Positions 24,152 through 32,409 of a stretch of 64,000 nucleotides of DNA are shown here, piece by piece. Position 1 is the stretch's first letter; each line of letters opens with the position of its first letter. The position numbers were made by a program, and so were the translations under genes. The notes beneath the pieces were generated by a model. That model worked only from the letters and a program-made list of their open reading frames with translations. It made no database searches and was not told where the DNA came from. Source of the DNA: Chitinophaga flava (GTDB lineage Bacteria > Bacteroidota > Bacteroidia > Chitinophagales > Chitinophagaceae); assembly GCF_003308995.1 (NCBI RefSeq), contig NZ_QFFJ01000002.1, positions 3,038,001 to 3,102,000 on the forward strand, in the 5' to 3' direction.

Positions 24152-25129
24152 TTATTCCAGCATCTTCCGGGCATACTTGTTTTTGTATTCTACTGGTGTC
24201 ATACCGGTGATGCGGCGAAACACATCGCGGAAAGTTTGGGTATCAGTGTAGCCGATATTCACCATTACTTCGTGGATGGACTTTCTGCCGATCTCCAGTT
24301 GTTTTTTGGCGCCCTCGATTTTTACACGTTGAATGTATTCTGCTACTGTGCTGCGGGTGGCCTTTTTAAAGCGACGTTCAAAAGTGCGTCGGCTCATATT
24401 AAACTGAGCGGCCAGTTCTTCTACATTGAGCCGCTGTTTGTAGTTTTTTTCGATATGCTGTTGTGAAGATTTGATGACTTCATCCTGGTGGTCTTTCAGG
24501 CCATGGAAGACGATAAAAGGCGATTGGATGTTTTTGTCGAGGTCTATGGTGAAGTATTTGGCTGTATAGATAGCAATTTCGCGACCTGCATGTTTTTCTA
24601 CCAGATGCAGCAGCAGGTTCCAGTGTGCGCTGCCGCCACCGCTGGAATACAGTCCGTGCTGGTCGGTGATCATGCGTTCATCTACCACTTCTACGGAAGG
24701 GTAAAAATACCTGAGTTCATTGGCATAGTTCCAGTGGGTGGTACACTGTTTTCCTTTCATCACGCCGGAAAAAGCAAGCAGAAATACGCCGGAGCCGAGG
24801 CAGGCCACTTCTGCGCCTTCTTTATATTGTTCAGCTACCCACAGGGAATATTCCCTGTTCACCATAATGGCTGTGGTCATATCTCCAGTGAGTGCCGGCA
24901 CAATAATGAGGTCTGCATCATTTATCGCATCCAGCTGTACATCCGGTTTGATACAGAAGGCCCCGTTGTTGTAACTGACTTCCGGTGTAATGCCGGCCAG
25001 TTTGATCTCGAACAAGGGAGCTTTGCCGCTCTCTGCAAGAAAGGAATTCACCATCGAGAAAACATATTGACAATCGGCGATGGATGCTATAACCGCTCTG
25101 CGGAGGGTGAGAATGTATATACGGATCAT
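24152..25129 (-). CDS. GlxA-like regulator (DJ-1/PfpI domain plus AraC HTH)
   Basis: A 325-residue regulator. Residues about 1-190 form a DJ-1/PfpI-type amidotransferase-like domain with the nucleophile elbow region VACLGSGVFLLAFSG, where a Cys is kept. Residues about 215-320 form the AraC two-HTH domain (LNVEELAAQFNMSRRTFERRFKKAT, then VNIGYTDTQTFRDVFRRITGMTPVEYKNKY). The start is placed at ATG 25129 (MIRIYIL), where the domain's first strand begins; an earlier in-frame ATG at 25159 would add 10 residues. It is divergent from the VOC gene at 25247, a likely target. Confidence 0.9.
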   Translation of the reverse strand: MIRIYILTLRRAVIASIADCQYVFSMVNSFLAESGKAPLFEIKLAGITPEVSYNNGAFCIKPDVQLDAINDADLIIVPALTGDMTTAIMVNREYSLWVAEQYKEGAEVACLGSGVFLLAFSGVMKGKQCTTHWNYANELRYFYPSVEVVDERMITDQHGLYSSGGGSAHWNLLLHLVEKHAGREIAIYTAKYFTIDLDKNIQSPFIVFHGLKDHQDEVIKSSQQHIEKNYKQRLNVEELAAQFNMSRRTFERRFKKATRSTVAEYIQRVKIEGAKKQLEIGRKSIHEVMVNIGYTDTQTFRDVFRRITGMTPVEYKNKYARKMLE

Positions 25130-25212
25130 ACTCAAAGGTAAAAGTAAATTTTGACGCAAATACCCACCTAAGGTTGTCGTATTTGCCCTTTATATCTATT
25201 GGTTTCTGTTGT

Positions 25213-25220
25213 TACCTTTG
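25213..25220 (+). promoter_or_regulatory. -7 box before the VOC/DUF4287 operon
   Basis: TACCTTTG is a canonical Bacteroidota -7 box, 26 bases before the ATG at 25247. There is no TTTG at the expected -33 distance, which suggests activator dependence, perhaps on the divergent GlxA-like regulator. Confidence 0.45.
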
Positions 25221-25246
25221 GGGTAATATCCTAAAAAGAGAAAATC

Positions 25247-25678
25247 ATGCAAGCAATTACAACCTACTTCAATTTCATGGGCAATACTGAAGAAGCCATG
25301 AACTTTTACAAATCAGTATTTGGCGGAGAGTTTACTTCGTTTGCCCGTTTCGGTGATACACCCGGTAGTGAAAATATGCCGGCACATGAACGAAACAAAA
25401 TCATGAATATCAGTTTGACTACTAAAAGCGGCGCCATACTGATGGCTACAGATTTTCTGGAGTCTATGGAGCAGCGTTTACAGCTGGGCAACAACATACA
25501 TCTGGTGATCAATGCAGATTCGGAAGAAGAGGTGGACAGTCTGTTTAAAGTACTTTCAGCAGGTGGCAAGATAGAAATGCCTGTCAACAAAACCTTCTGG
25601 GGCGCTTATTTCGGCATGTGTGAAGACAAATTCGGCATTAAATGGATGCTCAATTACGCTTATCCTCAAAACAAATAA
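25247..25678 (+). CDS. VOC-superfamily protein, PhnB-like
   Basis: A 143-residue protein with the PhnB/3-demethylubiquinone-methyltransferase-like VOC fold: TYFNFMGNTEEAMNFYKSVFGGEF at the start and VNKTFWGAYFGMCEDKFGIKWMLNY at the end. Such proteins are small beta-alpha-beta-beta-beta folds, sometimes metal-dependent, often of unknown reaction. The start ATG is preceded by an A-rich leader. It forms an operon with the DUF4287 gene 4 bp downstream. Confidence 0.9.
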   Translation: MQAITTYFNFMGNTEEAMNFYKSVFGGEFTSFARFGDTPGSENMPAHERNKIMNISLTTKSGAILMATDFLESMEQRLQLGNNIHLVINADSEEEVDSLFKVLSAGGKIEMPVNKTFWGAYFGMCEDKFGIKWMLNYAYPQNK

Positions 25679-25682
25679 TACC

Positions 25683-25901
25683 ATGTCTTTTCAAGCATAT
25701 CTCGACAATATCCAGACAAAAACCGGAAAATCTCCGGAGGATTTTAGAAAGCTCGGTGAGCAAAAAGGTTTCCTGCAGAAGGGAGCACTGGCGCCGGGAG
25801 TGAAAGCTGGACAGATTGTTGCCTGGCTGAAGGAAGAGTACGCGTTGGGTCATGGCCATGCAATGGCCATCTACGCATTGTTTACAGGCAAGAAGGCATA
25901 A
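25683..25901 (+). CDS. DUF4287-domain protein
   Basis: A 72-residue protein (MSFQAYLDNIQTKTGKSPEDF to ALFTGKK) that fits DUF4287: a short helical domain with TGKSPEDFRKL and LGHGHAMAIYAL. The start is chosen at ATG 25683, four bases after the VOC stop codon, because the family begins at the YLDNI helix. The function is unknown; the domain is often found beside VOC or SRPBCC-type proteins, in keeping with this operon. Confidence 0.85.
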   Translation: MSFQAYLDNIQTKTGKSPEDFRKLGEQKGFLQKGALAPGVKAGQIVAWLKEEYALGHGHAMAIYALFTGKKA

Positions 25902-25905
25902 GCGG

Positions 25906-26292
25906 TCATTCGTTTTCGGGGTACTGGAACCCCGTCTCTTCTTCTGTGGTTTTAACAGGCCTTACCTCAATAGTAGCGGAAGGCACATATTCAAATTCAG
26001 GGTTGTCTTTGGCAATAGCAATAGCTTCTTCCAGATCAAAGGCCCTGATATGATAATAGCCCACCTGTATTTCCTTTGCAGGATCGATGGCGGTGCTTTT
26101 CCAGCCGGTTTTACTTTTAGAGAGCAGCCAGCCGCTGTGTAACAGTGGCTGGGCTGCTATCAGCTGATCTGCTTCCTGCAGGCGTTTGATATATACTTCA
26201 CATTTCTTTACGAATTCCAGGTGCTGAGCTGCTGTCATAGCGGCTTTGGCGTCGCCTGCATTGCGGATGTAAAGCATGAATTCCTGTTTCAT
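25906..26292 (-). CDS. YCII-related (DGPF-type) protein
   Basis: A 128-residue protein of the YCII/DGPF fold: EFMLYIRNAGD at the start, then LQEADQLIAAQPLLHSGWLL and the C-terminal VGYYHIRAFDLEEAIAIAKDNPEFEY. It is longer than the companion at 33674 and has no sigma factor beside it. The function is unknown; some YCII proteins are small-molecule enzymes. It converges on the DUF4287 gene with a 4-bp gap and follows the MarR gene on the same strand. Confidence 0.85.
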   Translation of the reverse strand: MKQEFMLYIRNAGDAKAAMTAAQHLEFVKKCEVYIKRLQEADQLIAAQPLLHSGWLLSKSKTGWKSTAIDPAKEIQVGYYHIRAFDLEEAIAIAKDNPEFEYVPSATIEVRPVKTTEEETGFQYPENE

Positions 26293-26307
26293 AACAAAGG
26301 ATTTTAG

Positions 26308-26751
26308 CTATCGGAAGAGTGGAGGGGTAGTTCTGATTTTTTCCAGCAAACGATTTAGCTGTGTTACTTCGTGATCATCCAGGGCTGCGTATACATGGTC
26401 CAGTTTGTCCAGGTTGCGGTCCACTTTTTTGAGACGTTCCAGTCCGGTGCTGGTGATGCTAACGGCTACCAGGCGCTTGTCGCTGGGGTTGGGGACTTTT
26501 GTTACCAGCTCTTTGGCCACGAGCCGGTCTACCAGCCTTGACACGCCTGCATTTTTTTCTTCCATCTGTTCCAGTATTTCGGAAGTGGAGAGTGCATGTG
26601 CGGCGGTATGGAGTATTTTTAAAACATTATATTGTTGGGATGTCAGTTCATAATGGGCAAAAAAAAGCTGAGACTGATCATAGGACCAGTTGAAAGTCCG
26701 GAGAAGGTTGAGGCCCAGTTTTCTCCGGACAGGTATTTCCATGTTTTTCAT
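26308..26751 (-). CDS. MarR-family winged-helix regulator
   Basis: A 147-residue MarR protein with helices typical of the family and the winged helix: LSTSEILEQMEEKNAGVSRLVDRLVAKELVTKVPNPSDKRLVAVSITSTGLERL. The Asp-Lys-Arg wing tip that touches DNA is present. It lies 23 bp downstream of the SDR gene on the same strand, so it probably shares its promoter, which carries two overlapping palindromes of MarR type. Confidence 0.93.
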   Translation of the reverse strand: MKNMEIPVRRKLGLNLLRTFNWSYDQSQLFFAHYELTSQQYNVLKILHTAAHALSTSEILEQMEEKNAGVSRLVDRLVAKELVTKVPNPSDKRLVAVSITSTGLERLKKVDRNLDKLDHVYAALDDHEVTQLNRLLEKIRTTPPLFR

Positions 26752-26774
26752 AGCCTAAAACTACAAAAAGTTGT

Positions 26775-27521
26775 TTACTGACAGAGATAACCACCATCTA
26801 CCGGAAGATAGGCGCCTGTGCAGAAACTGGCATCATCGGAGGCCAGGAATAAAAAGGCTTTGGCGATTTCTTCCGGTTTGCCGAGTCGTTTCATGGCATG
26901 TTTGGATTCCATATAGGCCTTGCTTTCAGCCGATGCGTTGTCCATCAGCAACGGTGTTTCTATATAACCCGGGCCAATGGTGTTAATACGGATATTGGCG
27001 GTACCATTTTCCAGTGCGGCTACTTTGGTCATGCCCACCAGTCCGTGTTTGGAAGCGGTGTAGGCAGCGATACCGATTTCTCCGACCTGGCTCATGATAG
27101 AGCCTACATTGACAATGGCGCCACCACCAGGCTGTTGGCGCATCTGGGCGATTTCATATTTCATGCCGTAGAATACACCGCTGAGATTGACACTGGTTAC
27201 CTTATGCCATTCTTCAATGGTTTTTTCATGGATAGGGGCCGCATCCACAATACCGGCGTTGTTGAGTGCCACGTCCAGCCTGCCAAAGAGGGCTACCGTT
27301 TCCGCAACGGCCTTTTCCATATCTTCCGGCTTGGATACGTCGCATTGCACAAAGGCCGCTGCTGTTCCTTCCTGTAATATTTCATCCAGTGTTTGCTGAT
27401 TCAGTTTGAGGTCTGCAATCATCACTTTGGCGCCTTCACGGGCGGCTAATATGGCGGATGCCTTGCCTATACCGGAGTTGCCACCGGTGATCAGCACTAC
27501 CTTATTCTCAAAACGTTTCAT
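26775..27521 (-). CDS. Short-chain dehydrogenase/reductase
   Basis: A 248-residue classical SDR. Seen: the cofactor loop TGGNSGIGKA (GxxxGxG), NNAG, the active-site Ser in VGSIMSQVG, the YxxxK pair in YTASKHGL, and the C-terminal FCTGAYLPVDGGY. It should oxidise or reduce an alcohol/carbonyl with NAD(P). The start is set at ATG 27521, since the ATG-like start 18 bases upstream lies within the predicted -7 box. It is the first gene of an operon with the MarR regulator. Confidence 0.93.
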   Translation of the reverse strand: MKRFENKVVLITGGNSGIGKASAILAAREGAKVMIADLKLNQQTLDEILQEGTAAAFVQCDVSKPEDMEKAVAETVALFGRLDVALNNAGIVDAAPIHEKTIEEWHKVTSVNLSGVFYGMKYEIAQMRQQPGGGAIVNVGSIMSQVGEIGIAAYTASKHGLVGMTKVAALENGTANIRINTIGPGYIETPLLMDNASAESKAYMESKHAMKRLGKPEEIAKAFLFLASDDASFCTGAYLPVDGGYLCQ

Positions 27522-27536
27522 GGTTTCTGTTTTAAC

Positions 27537-27573
27537 CAAATTTAATGATTAGTCATTAATGATTAATCATTAA
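27537..27573 (-). promoter_or_regulatory. SDR-marR promoter with two overlapping 18-bp palindromes
   Basis: A canonical -7 box TAAATTTG reads on the minus strand at 27544-27537. Directly upstream lie TTAATGATTAATCATTAA (27556-27573, perfect palindrome) and TTAATGATTAGTCATTAA (27542-27559, one mismatch), with centres 14 bp apart and a shared TTAA. They cover the -7 to -33 region, as expected for repression by the MarR protein encoded in the same operon. Confidence 0.7.
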
Positions 27574-27823
27574 AATGTTAAGCTTTCCCTAAACTATGGT
27601 TTTCACCGGCGAAATGGTGGCTTTTACCGGCAGGGGAGGTATTTTAGCCGGAATGTGTTTTACAATAGCTGTAACAGGTGTAACTTTGATGCCCTGCCTG
27701 AAGATGGAGACCATGAAAAATACCATAGCGACGATTGAATAACGCTGGCAGGCAACGTAGTCTGCTGTTGATCAGGAACGAATATTGTTCCCCACATAAA
27801 ACAAATCCTTGTAATTCACAACT

Positions 27824-29107
27824 ATGCATACCACTTCCAAAAAAGCTGCTATCAGCTTTATTTTTATTACGTTATTAATCGATGTAATGGGTTGGGGGCT
27901 GATCATCCCGGTGATGGCCGACCTGATAGCCCAGCTGAAAGGCATTCCCGTTAATGAAGCCAGTACCTACGGCGCACTGTTATTATCTGTTTTTGCCATT
28001 ACCCAGTTCCTGTTTGCCCCGGTAGTGGGCAACCTCAGCGACCGTTACGGCCGTCGTCCGGTGCTGCTGCTTTCCCTGCTGGGTTTTGGTGTTGACTACA
28101 TCATTCTGGCTCTGGCGCCTGCTTATAGCTGGTTGTTTATCGGCCGTATCATCGCCGGTATGACCGGCGCCAGCTTTACAACAGCTACGGCCTATATTGC
28201 TGATGTGAGCACAGATGAAACTTCCAAAGCCAAAAATTTTGGCCTGATAGGCGCTGCCTTTGGGCTTGGTTTTGTGTTGGGCCCTGCATTGGGCGCTCTG
28301 CTGGCTACCTGGGGTATCCGCGCACCTTTCTATGCTGCTGCTGCTTTGTGCCTGTTGAACTGCTTATATGGCTACTTCCTGCTGCCTGAATCGCTGAGTA
28401 AAGAAAACCGTCGTCCGTTCGACTGGAGAAGAGCCAACCCATTTGGCTCCCTCAGATTCCTGACCCGGCATCCCGAAATCGGTGGGCTGGCACTCAGTTT
28501 CTTCCTGATTTACCTGGGCAGCCAGTCTGTACAGGGTAACTGGAACTTCTTCACTATCTATCGTTTTAACTGGAGCGAAAAAATGGTGGGTATTTCCCTG
28601 GCAGTAGTAGGTGTACTGGTAGGTGGTGTACAGGCAGGACTCACCAGAGTGGTGAATCCCAAGATAGGCAATGAGAAGAGCATCTACCTGGGGCTATCGT
28701 TATATACACTGGGCCTGGTACTGTTTGCCTTTGCTACCCAGGGATGGATGATGTTTGCTTTCCTGGTGCCTTACTGCCTCGGCGGTATCTGTGGTCCTTC
28801 CCTGCAATCCGTTATTTCCGGACATGTACCACCTAACCAGCAAGGTGAGCTGCAGGGTGCATTGACCAGCCTGATGAGTCTTACCACCATCATAGGCCCG
28901 CTGATTATGAGCAGCACCTTCGCCTATTTTACCACCGATAAAGCGCCTTTTTATTTTCCTGGTATGCACTTCCTGATCGGTGCGGTATGTATGTTGTTCA
29001 GTATCATCATCACCTACAAAGTACTTACGCGGGAAAAGAAACATAACCCCGAACTGGCAGGAGTGATCAAAGGAACGTCCGGCTTCAGTGATACTCCCCT
29101 GCATTGA
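27824..29107 (+). CDS. MFS transporter, TetA-like (TCR/Tet family)
   Basis: A 427-residue 12-helix drug:H+ antiporter-type protein. It has motif A, GNLSDRYGRRPVLL, between helices 2 and 3, and the motif C-like segment GLGFVLGPALGALLA in helix 5. The opening (FITLLIDVMGWGLIIPVMADLI) matches tetracycline/multidrug exporters. A tetracycline substrate is a family guess only. It is divergent from the SDR-MarR operon with 284 bp between, and is followed by a terminator. The gap contains a quasi-dyad GGAAC-N7-GTTCC at 27775-27791 of uncertain meaning. Confidence 0.92.
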   Translation: MHTTSKKAAISFIFITLLIDVMGWGLIIPVMADLIAQLKGIPVNEASTYGALLLSVFAITQFLFAPVVGNLSDRYGRRPVLLLSLLGFGVDYIILALAPAYSWLFIGRIIAGMTGASFTTATAYIADVSTDETSKAKNFGLIGAAFGLGFVLGPALGALLATWGIRAPFYAAAALCLLNCLYGYFLLPESLSKENRRPFDWRRANPFGSLRFLTRHPEIGGLALSFFLIYLGSQSVQGNWNFFTIYRFNWSEKMVGISLAVVGVLVGGVQAGLTRVVNPKIGNEKSIYLGLSLYTLGLVLFAFATQGWMMFAFLVPYCLGGICGPSLQSVISGHVPPNQQGELQGALTSLMSLTTIIGPLIMSSTFAYFTTDKAPFYFPGMHFLIGAVCMLFSIIITYKVLTREKKHNPELAGVIKGTSGFSDTPLH

Positions 29108-29123
29108 TGCCGTCGGCTATACG

Positions 29124-29160
29124 AAAAAAGACAAATCCTTCTACAGGGTTTGTCTTTTTT
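29124..29160 (+). terminator. Terminator after the MFS gene
   Basis: The 15-base arms AAAAAAGACAAATCC and GGGTTTGTCTTTTTT pair with one wobble around a 7-base loop; the second arm ends in the T-run. Confidence 0.85.
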
Positions 29161-29227
29161 TGATTCAGCACCTGTTAACAAAAAACTGCTGTTTTATTGT
29201 ACCTTCGCATTTCGAAATAACGTATAT

Positions 29228-30307
29228 ATGAACCCGTTGTTACAAAACAACCCATACGAAAGACCATTCCCTGTAAAAGCCCGCTGGCGTAATTTTGAAG
29301 CCTTCAAAACGGCCCAGCCGCTGTTATACGCCCTGGCAATATTTGTGTTCACACTGGCAGTAGTATCTCTCTTTTATATCATTGTGCTGCTGCAAAAACT
29401 GATGAACGAACACACCATGCCAACCCAGCCACAGTGGATCGCCATCTGTGTATTCCTGTTTCTGACAAGCTCTTTTATCCTGATTGCGCGCTACCTCTGC
29501 AACCTGCCGATAAGGGAGCAGCAGCAATATTATAAGGCTAGTGGCACTACCTGGCTAAGCGAAGATAAAAGGCAGGCATTGCGCCTGCATGTGGTAGATA
29601 TGTTCTACTCCGGTTACTGGAGCGAAACGCTGGAATATTGTCCTCTGGCTGCTTTGCAGGGCAGCGGGAAATATTATGCGCTGAAACCTTTGGATGCGGC
29701 CATCTTCAAGAAGTCGCTGGACCACGATTGGGGTGTACTGACCAAGGAGAATTACCGGAAAGTGTCACAGCAGCTACTTACCAAGGGTTATCATGCAGAA
29801 ATCTTTGCAGTGACGCTGAACCTGCGGAACCAGGACCAGGTTGTGAGTAAGCGGCTGGCAGCGCTTACCCATCTTTCGGAGGTCTATATCCTCGATTGCC
29901 TGCAATCGCGCCCTGGTGGCCGTCCGCCTAAGCTGATATGGGGATATGAATGCTGGCGTGCCATCGTGGTGGCCAGAAATGCGTTTATGGCCGGCCATAT
30001 CACAGCAGACGAAGCCTGGCATGATATGCTGCTTGCCGCCGATTATGTGTTTGAGTTATTCGACAGTTTTGAGGATTTTAATAACAACTATCGGCTGGGA
30101 AATGCCTTCTGGAGCGATTCCTATGATGTTACCAGCGAAAAGATAAAATACTATAACCTCTTTAAAGAGGAATGTAAATGGCCGATGGCCCAGTTGCCAT
30201 GGCCTGCCCCCAAAGGCACAAAATTACCTTCCGCTATGGCCAACGGTTATTTTAATGAAGTAACCATCGCCAAAAGCCTGCGGCAGCAGCCCGGCGGGCT
30301 CAACTAA
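29228..30307 (+). CDS. DUF1266-domain membrane protein
   Basis: A 359-residue protein with two membrane helices near the N-terminus (about 32-58 and 70-92) and a cytoplasmic C-terminal DUF1266 domain: WGYECWRAIVVARNAFMAGHITADEAW, then FDSFEDFNNNYRLGNAFW. DUF1266 proteins have no known biochemical role, and I recall them near Rhs-type toxin loci, which suggests an immunity or accessory job. The start at 29228 is preferred because it begins just before the first folded segment; an in-frame start lies 78 bases upstream. It converges on the gene at 30318 with an 11-bp gap. Confidence 0.8.
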   Translation: MNPLLQNNPYERPFPVKARWRNFEAFKTAQPLLYALAIFVFTLAVVSLFYIIVLLQKLMNEHTMPTQPQWIAICVFLFLTSSFILIARYLCNLPIREQQQYYKASGTTWLSEDKRQALRLHVVDMFYSGYWSETLEYCPLAALQGSGKYYALKPLDAAIFKKSLDHDWGVLTKENYRKVSQQLLTKGYHAEIFAVTLNLRNQDQVVSKRLAALTHLSEVYILDCLQSRPGGRPPKLIWGYECWRAIVVARNAFMAGHITADEAWHDMLLAADYVFELFDSFEDFNNNYRLGNAFWSDSYDVTSEKIKYYNLFKEECKWPMAQLPWPAPKGTKLPSAMANGYFNEVTIAKSLRQQPGGLN

Positions 30308-30317
30308 ATCTTCCGGT

Positions 30318-31115
30318 TTATTCGGGCCATTGATTGAACAGCTGTTCGCGTCCGGCGAACAGCTGTCTGATAAAGCTCAGTAGCTGTTCACCTGCAAAAG
30401 TAATAGTAGACTCATACGAACCATACAGCAGCCAGTCATAACTGTAATCACAGTACGCTGTTTCATAGCAGTCGGGATGAAATTCGCTGCAGGTGATCTC
30501 TGTATCTGTAGCTTCTTCCGTTATCTCCAGCAGGTAGGGCGTAGAATGACTGCATATATAATCTTTGATAGCCTGATAATCGGCATCGGTGAGATGCATT
30601 TTGGCAAGGAATAATATATTGCCCGGGCTTTTTTCTACTAATGGATCCCAATAATCCCCATCATAGTTCCAGCGGTCCAGCAGATGTTGCCGGACATTTT
30701 CCCGCTCTTTTTCGTTGAGGCGTCTGCGATAGGGCAGTGGTGTTATTTTTGTCAGCTCTCCGGGCGTGATGTTTTCTACATAATGAATGAACTTTTCCCT
30801 TTCGTTTTGTATGGCAGCGGCTTCTATCGGATTGTCGCTGACAGTAAAAAGTGATTGGGCTGCATGTCCAATATGGGCCAGTGTTTCGCGGCAGGTGAGC
30901 AGGGCAGGAAAGGATTTACCTACCAGCATCTCCACTTCTCCCAGCATAGCTGCCAGCACATTATAACGCGGGAAGAGATCGTAGTCTTTATCAGAATAGG
31001 CGTACTCAGGAAAATCTGAGCCGGAACGTTCTTTGGCGTACCGGTTGGCCCAGTAGGTATAATTGTCTTTGCAATAACGGCGGGCTGCGGTGATCAGTGC
31101 TTCATCCAGAGTCAT
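30318..31115 (-). CDS. Acidic soluble protein of unknown function
   Basis: A 265-residue protein without signal peptide or membrane helix, rich in acidic and aromatic residues (for example the stretch ETAYCDYSYDWLLYGSYES near 215-235). It looks largely helical in the first 190 residues. I do not recognise the family. Its acidic nature and its place beside a DUF1266 gene would suit an immunity-type protein, but that is a guess. A REP-like repeat lies 30 bp upstream of its start. Confidence 0.75.
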   Translation of the reverse strand: MTLDEALITAARRYCKDNYTYWANRYAKERSGSDFPEYAYSDKDYDLFPRYNVLAAMLGEVEMLVGKSFPALLTCRETLAHIGHAAQSLFTVSDNPIEAAAIQNEREKFIHYVENITPGELTKITPLPYRRRLNEKERENVRQHLLDRWNYDGDYWDPLVEKSPGNILFLAKMHLTDADYQAIKDYICSHSTPYLLEITEEATDTEITCSEFHPDCYETAYCDYSYDWLLYGSYESTITFAGEQLLSFIRQLFAGREQLFNQWPE

Positions 31116-31145
31116 GGCCGCAAGTTAATGAATAAATCCTTTGAT

Positions 31146-31165
31146 CCCAGGGCTAAAGCCCTAGG
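31146..31165. repeat. REP-like palindrome, copy C
   Basis: CCCAGGGCTAAAGCCCTAGG has 9-base arms with one mismatch around AA, followed by CTATAATT. It is a close relative of the two perfect copies at 54768-54880, which also continue with CTATgAT or CTgTAATAT. It lies between divergent genes. Confidence 0.75.
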
Positions 31166-31289
31166 CTATAATTGTGTCATAAGTGATTGTGGAAGAGGCC
31201 CTGACAGATATACCAACGAGTAAATCATCAACCTCTGAATATACAGTACAAACCCTTATTTATCCAAGTTTTGCCGTGGTGTCTGTTAT

Positions 31290-31297
31290 TAATTTTG
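31290..31297 (+). promoter_or_regulatory. -7 box of the Old Yellow Enzyme gene
   Basis: TAATTTTG fits the Bacteroidota -7 consensus, 16 bases before the ATG at 31314. A TTTG at 31270-31273 is 16 bases upstream, somewhat closer than the usual 19. Confidence 0.45.
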
Positions 31298-31313
31298 ACA
31301 TCAAAACAAGGAT

Positions 31314-32408
31314 ATGACAGACGAAATGAAACTACTGTCGCCGCTGGAGAAAGCCGGCCACAGCTTCGCAAACAGAGTAGTGATGGCGCCGATGAGCAGA
31401 CGCCGTTCTGAGCAGGGGATTTCTGGAGCCATAGTGGCCCGCTATTACGGACAAAGGGCTGGTGCCGGTTTAATCATTGCAGAAAACAGCGCCGTAGCAG
31501 CTAACGGTGTCGGCTATCTGGATGCTCCCGGTATTTATAACGATGTACAGCTGGCAGCCTGGAAAAAGGTAGTGGATGAAGTGCATCAACAGGGCGGAAA
31601 AATTTTTGTGCAGCTGGTACATACCGGTCGCATTGGACACCCGCTGAATCAGGGTGGTGAACTGTTGGTGGCGCCTTCTGCCTTAATAGCCGAAGGACAG
31701 ATCCGTGTGCCGGGAGATCTTCATTTACCCATGGCACAACCGGAAGTGCTGAGCACTGCCGATGCAGCAGCGCTGGTACAGGCACATGTGGAGGCCGCTG
31801 TAAATGCTATCGCTATTGGATTTGACGGTGTAGAGATACATGGAGCACATGGTTTTTTGCCGGAGCAGTTCCTGCATCCGCTCACTAACCAGCGGACAGA
31901 CCGCTATGGTGGCAGCATCGCCAACCGCAGCCGTTTTCTGCTGGAGATTATGGAAGGTGTGGTAGCTGCTATCGGTAAGGAACGTACAGGCGTACGCTTA
32001 TCTCCTTTTGCAGAGATCAATGGTTTGCCGGCATATGAAGAAGAGGAAGCGACACATCTGTATATCATCGAAGCATTGCAGCAACTGGATGTTTTGTATG
32101 TGCATCTGTCTGATCAGTCTGGAGGCGGCTCTGCGCCTATTACGAAAGATTATCTGAAAGCTGTACGTCAGCGTTTTCACAACCTGGTGATACTGGCAGG
32201 CGGACAAACCGCTGCGTCCGGAGAAGCTTTGCTGCAGGCCGGACTGGTGGATATGATTGCTTTCGGCAGACCGTTTATTGCCAATCCTGATCTGGTAGAT
32301 CGTTTCCGGCATAATATCCCGCTGACGGCGCCCGATACAGCCACTTTTTATCAGGGAGGAGAAAAAGGGTACACTGATTACCCAACGGCAGCCATTGTAG
32401 CTGTATAA
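31314..32408 (+). CDS. Old Yellow Enzyme family alkene reductase
   Basis: A 364-residue FMN-dependent ene-reductase (NemA/YqjM-like TIM barrel) that reduces electrophilic C=C bonds or nitro groups with NAD(P)H. Seen: APMSRRRSEQG near the N-terminus, LVHTGRIGHP, the substrate-binding HGAHGFLPEQFLHPLTNQRTDRYGGS (His-x-x-His variant with Tyr), RVRLSPF-like VRLSPFAEI, and the phosphate-binding ILAGGQT with IAFGRPFIANPDL. It ends one base before the convergent sigma-factor gene's stop codon. Confidence 0.94.
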   Translation: MTDEMKLLSPLEKAGHSFANRVVMAPMSRRRSEQGISGAIVARYYGQRAGAGLIIAENSAVAANGVGYLDAPGIYNDVQLAAWKKVVDEVHQQGGKIFVQLVHTGRIGHPLNQGGELLVAPSALIAEGQIRVPGDLHLPMAQPEVLSTADAAALVQAHVEAAVNAIAIGFDGVEIHGAHGFLPEQFLHPLTNQRTDRYGGSIANRSRFLLEIMEGVVAAIGKERTGVRLSPFAEINGLPAYEEEEATHLYIIEALQQLDVLYVHLSDQSGGGSAPITKDYLKAVRQRFHNLVILAGGQTAASGEALLQAGLVDMIAFGRPFIANPDLVDRFRHNIPLTAPDTATFYQGGEKGYTDYPTAAIVAV

Positions 32409-32409
32409 C

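Noticed and set aside
25247..25678. Reading the VOC/PhnB-like protein as a ubiquinone methyltransferase
   Set aside because: The old family name suggests that role, but the protein has the VOC fold and no SAM-binding motif.
27775..27791. GGAAC-N7-GTTCC quasi-dyad upstream of the MFS gene as a TetR-type operator
   Set aside because: The arms are only 5 bp, and the inner AATATT is off-centre relative to them, so chance is likely. It is mentioned with the MFS gene only.
27644..27829. 61-residue minus-strand frame between the SDR and MFS genes
   Set aside because: It is Cys-rich without a pattern, overlaps the start of the MFS gene, and has no promoter-like sequence. The gap is better explained by two divergent promoters.
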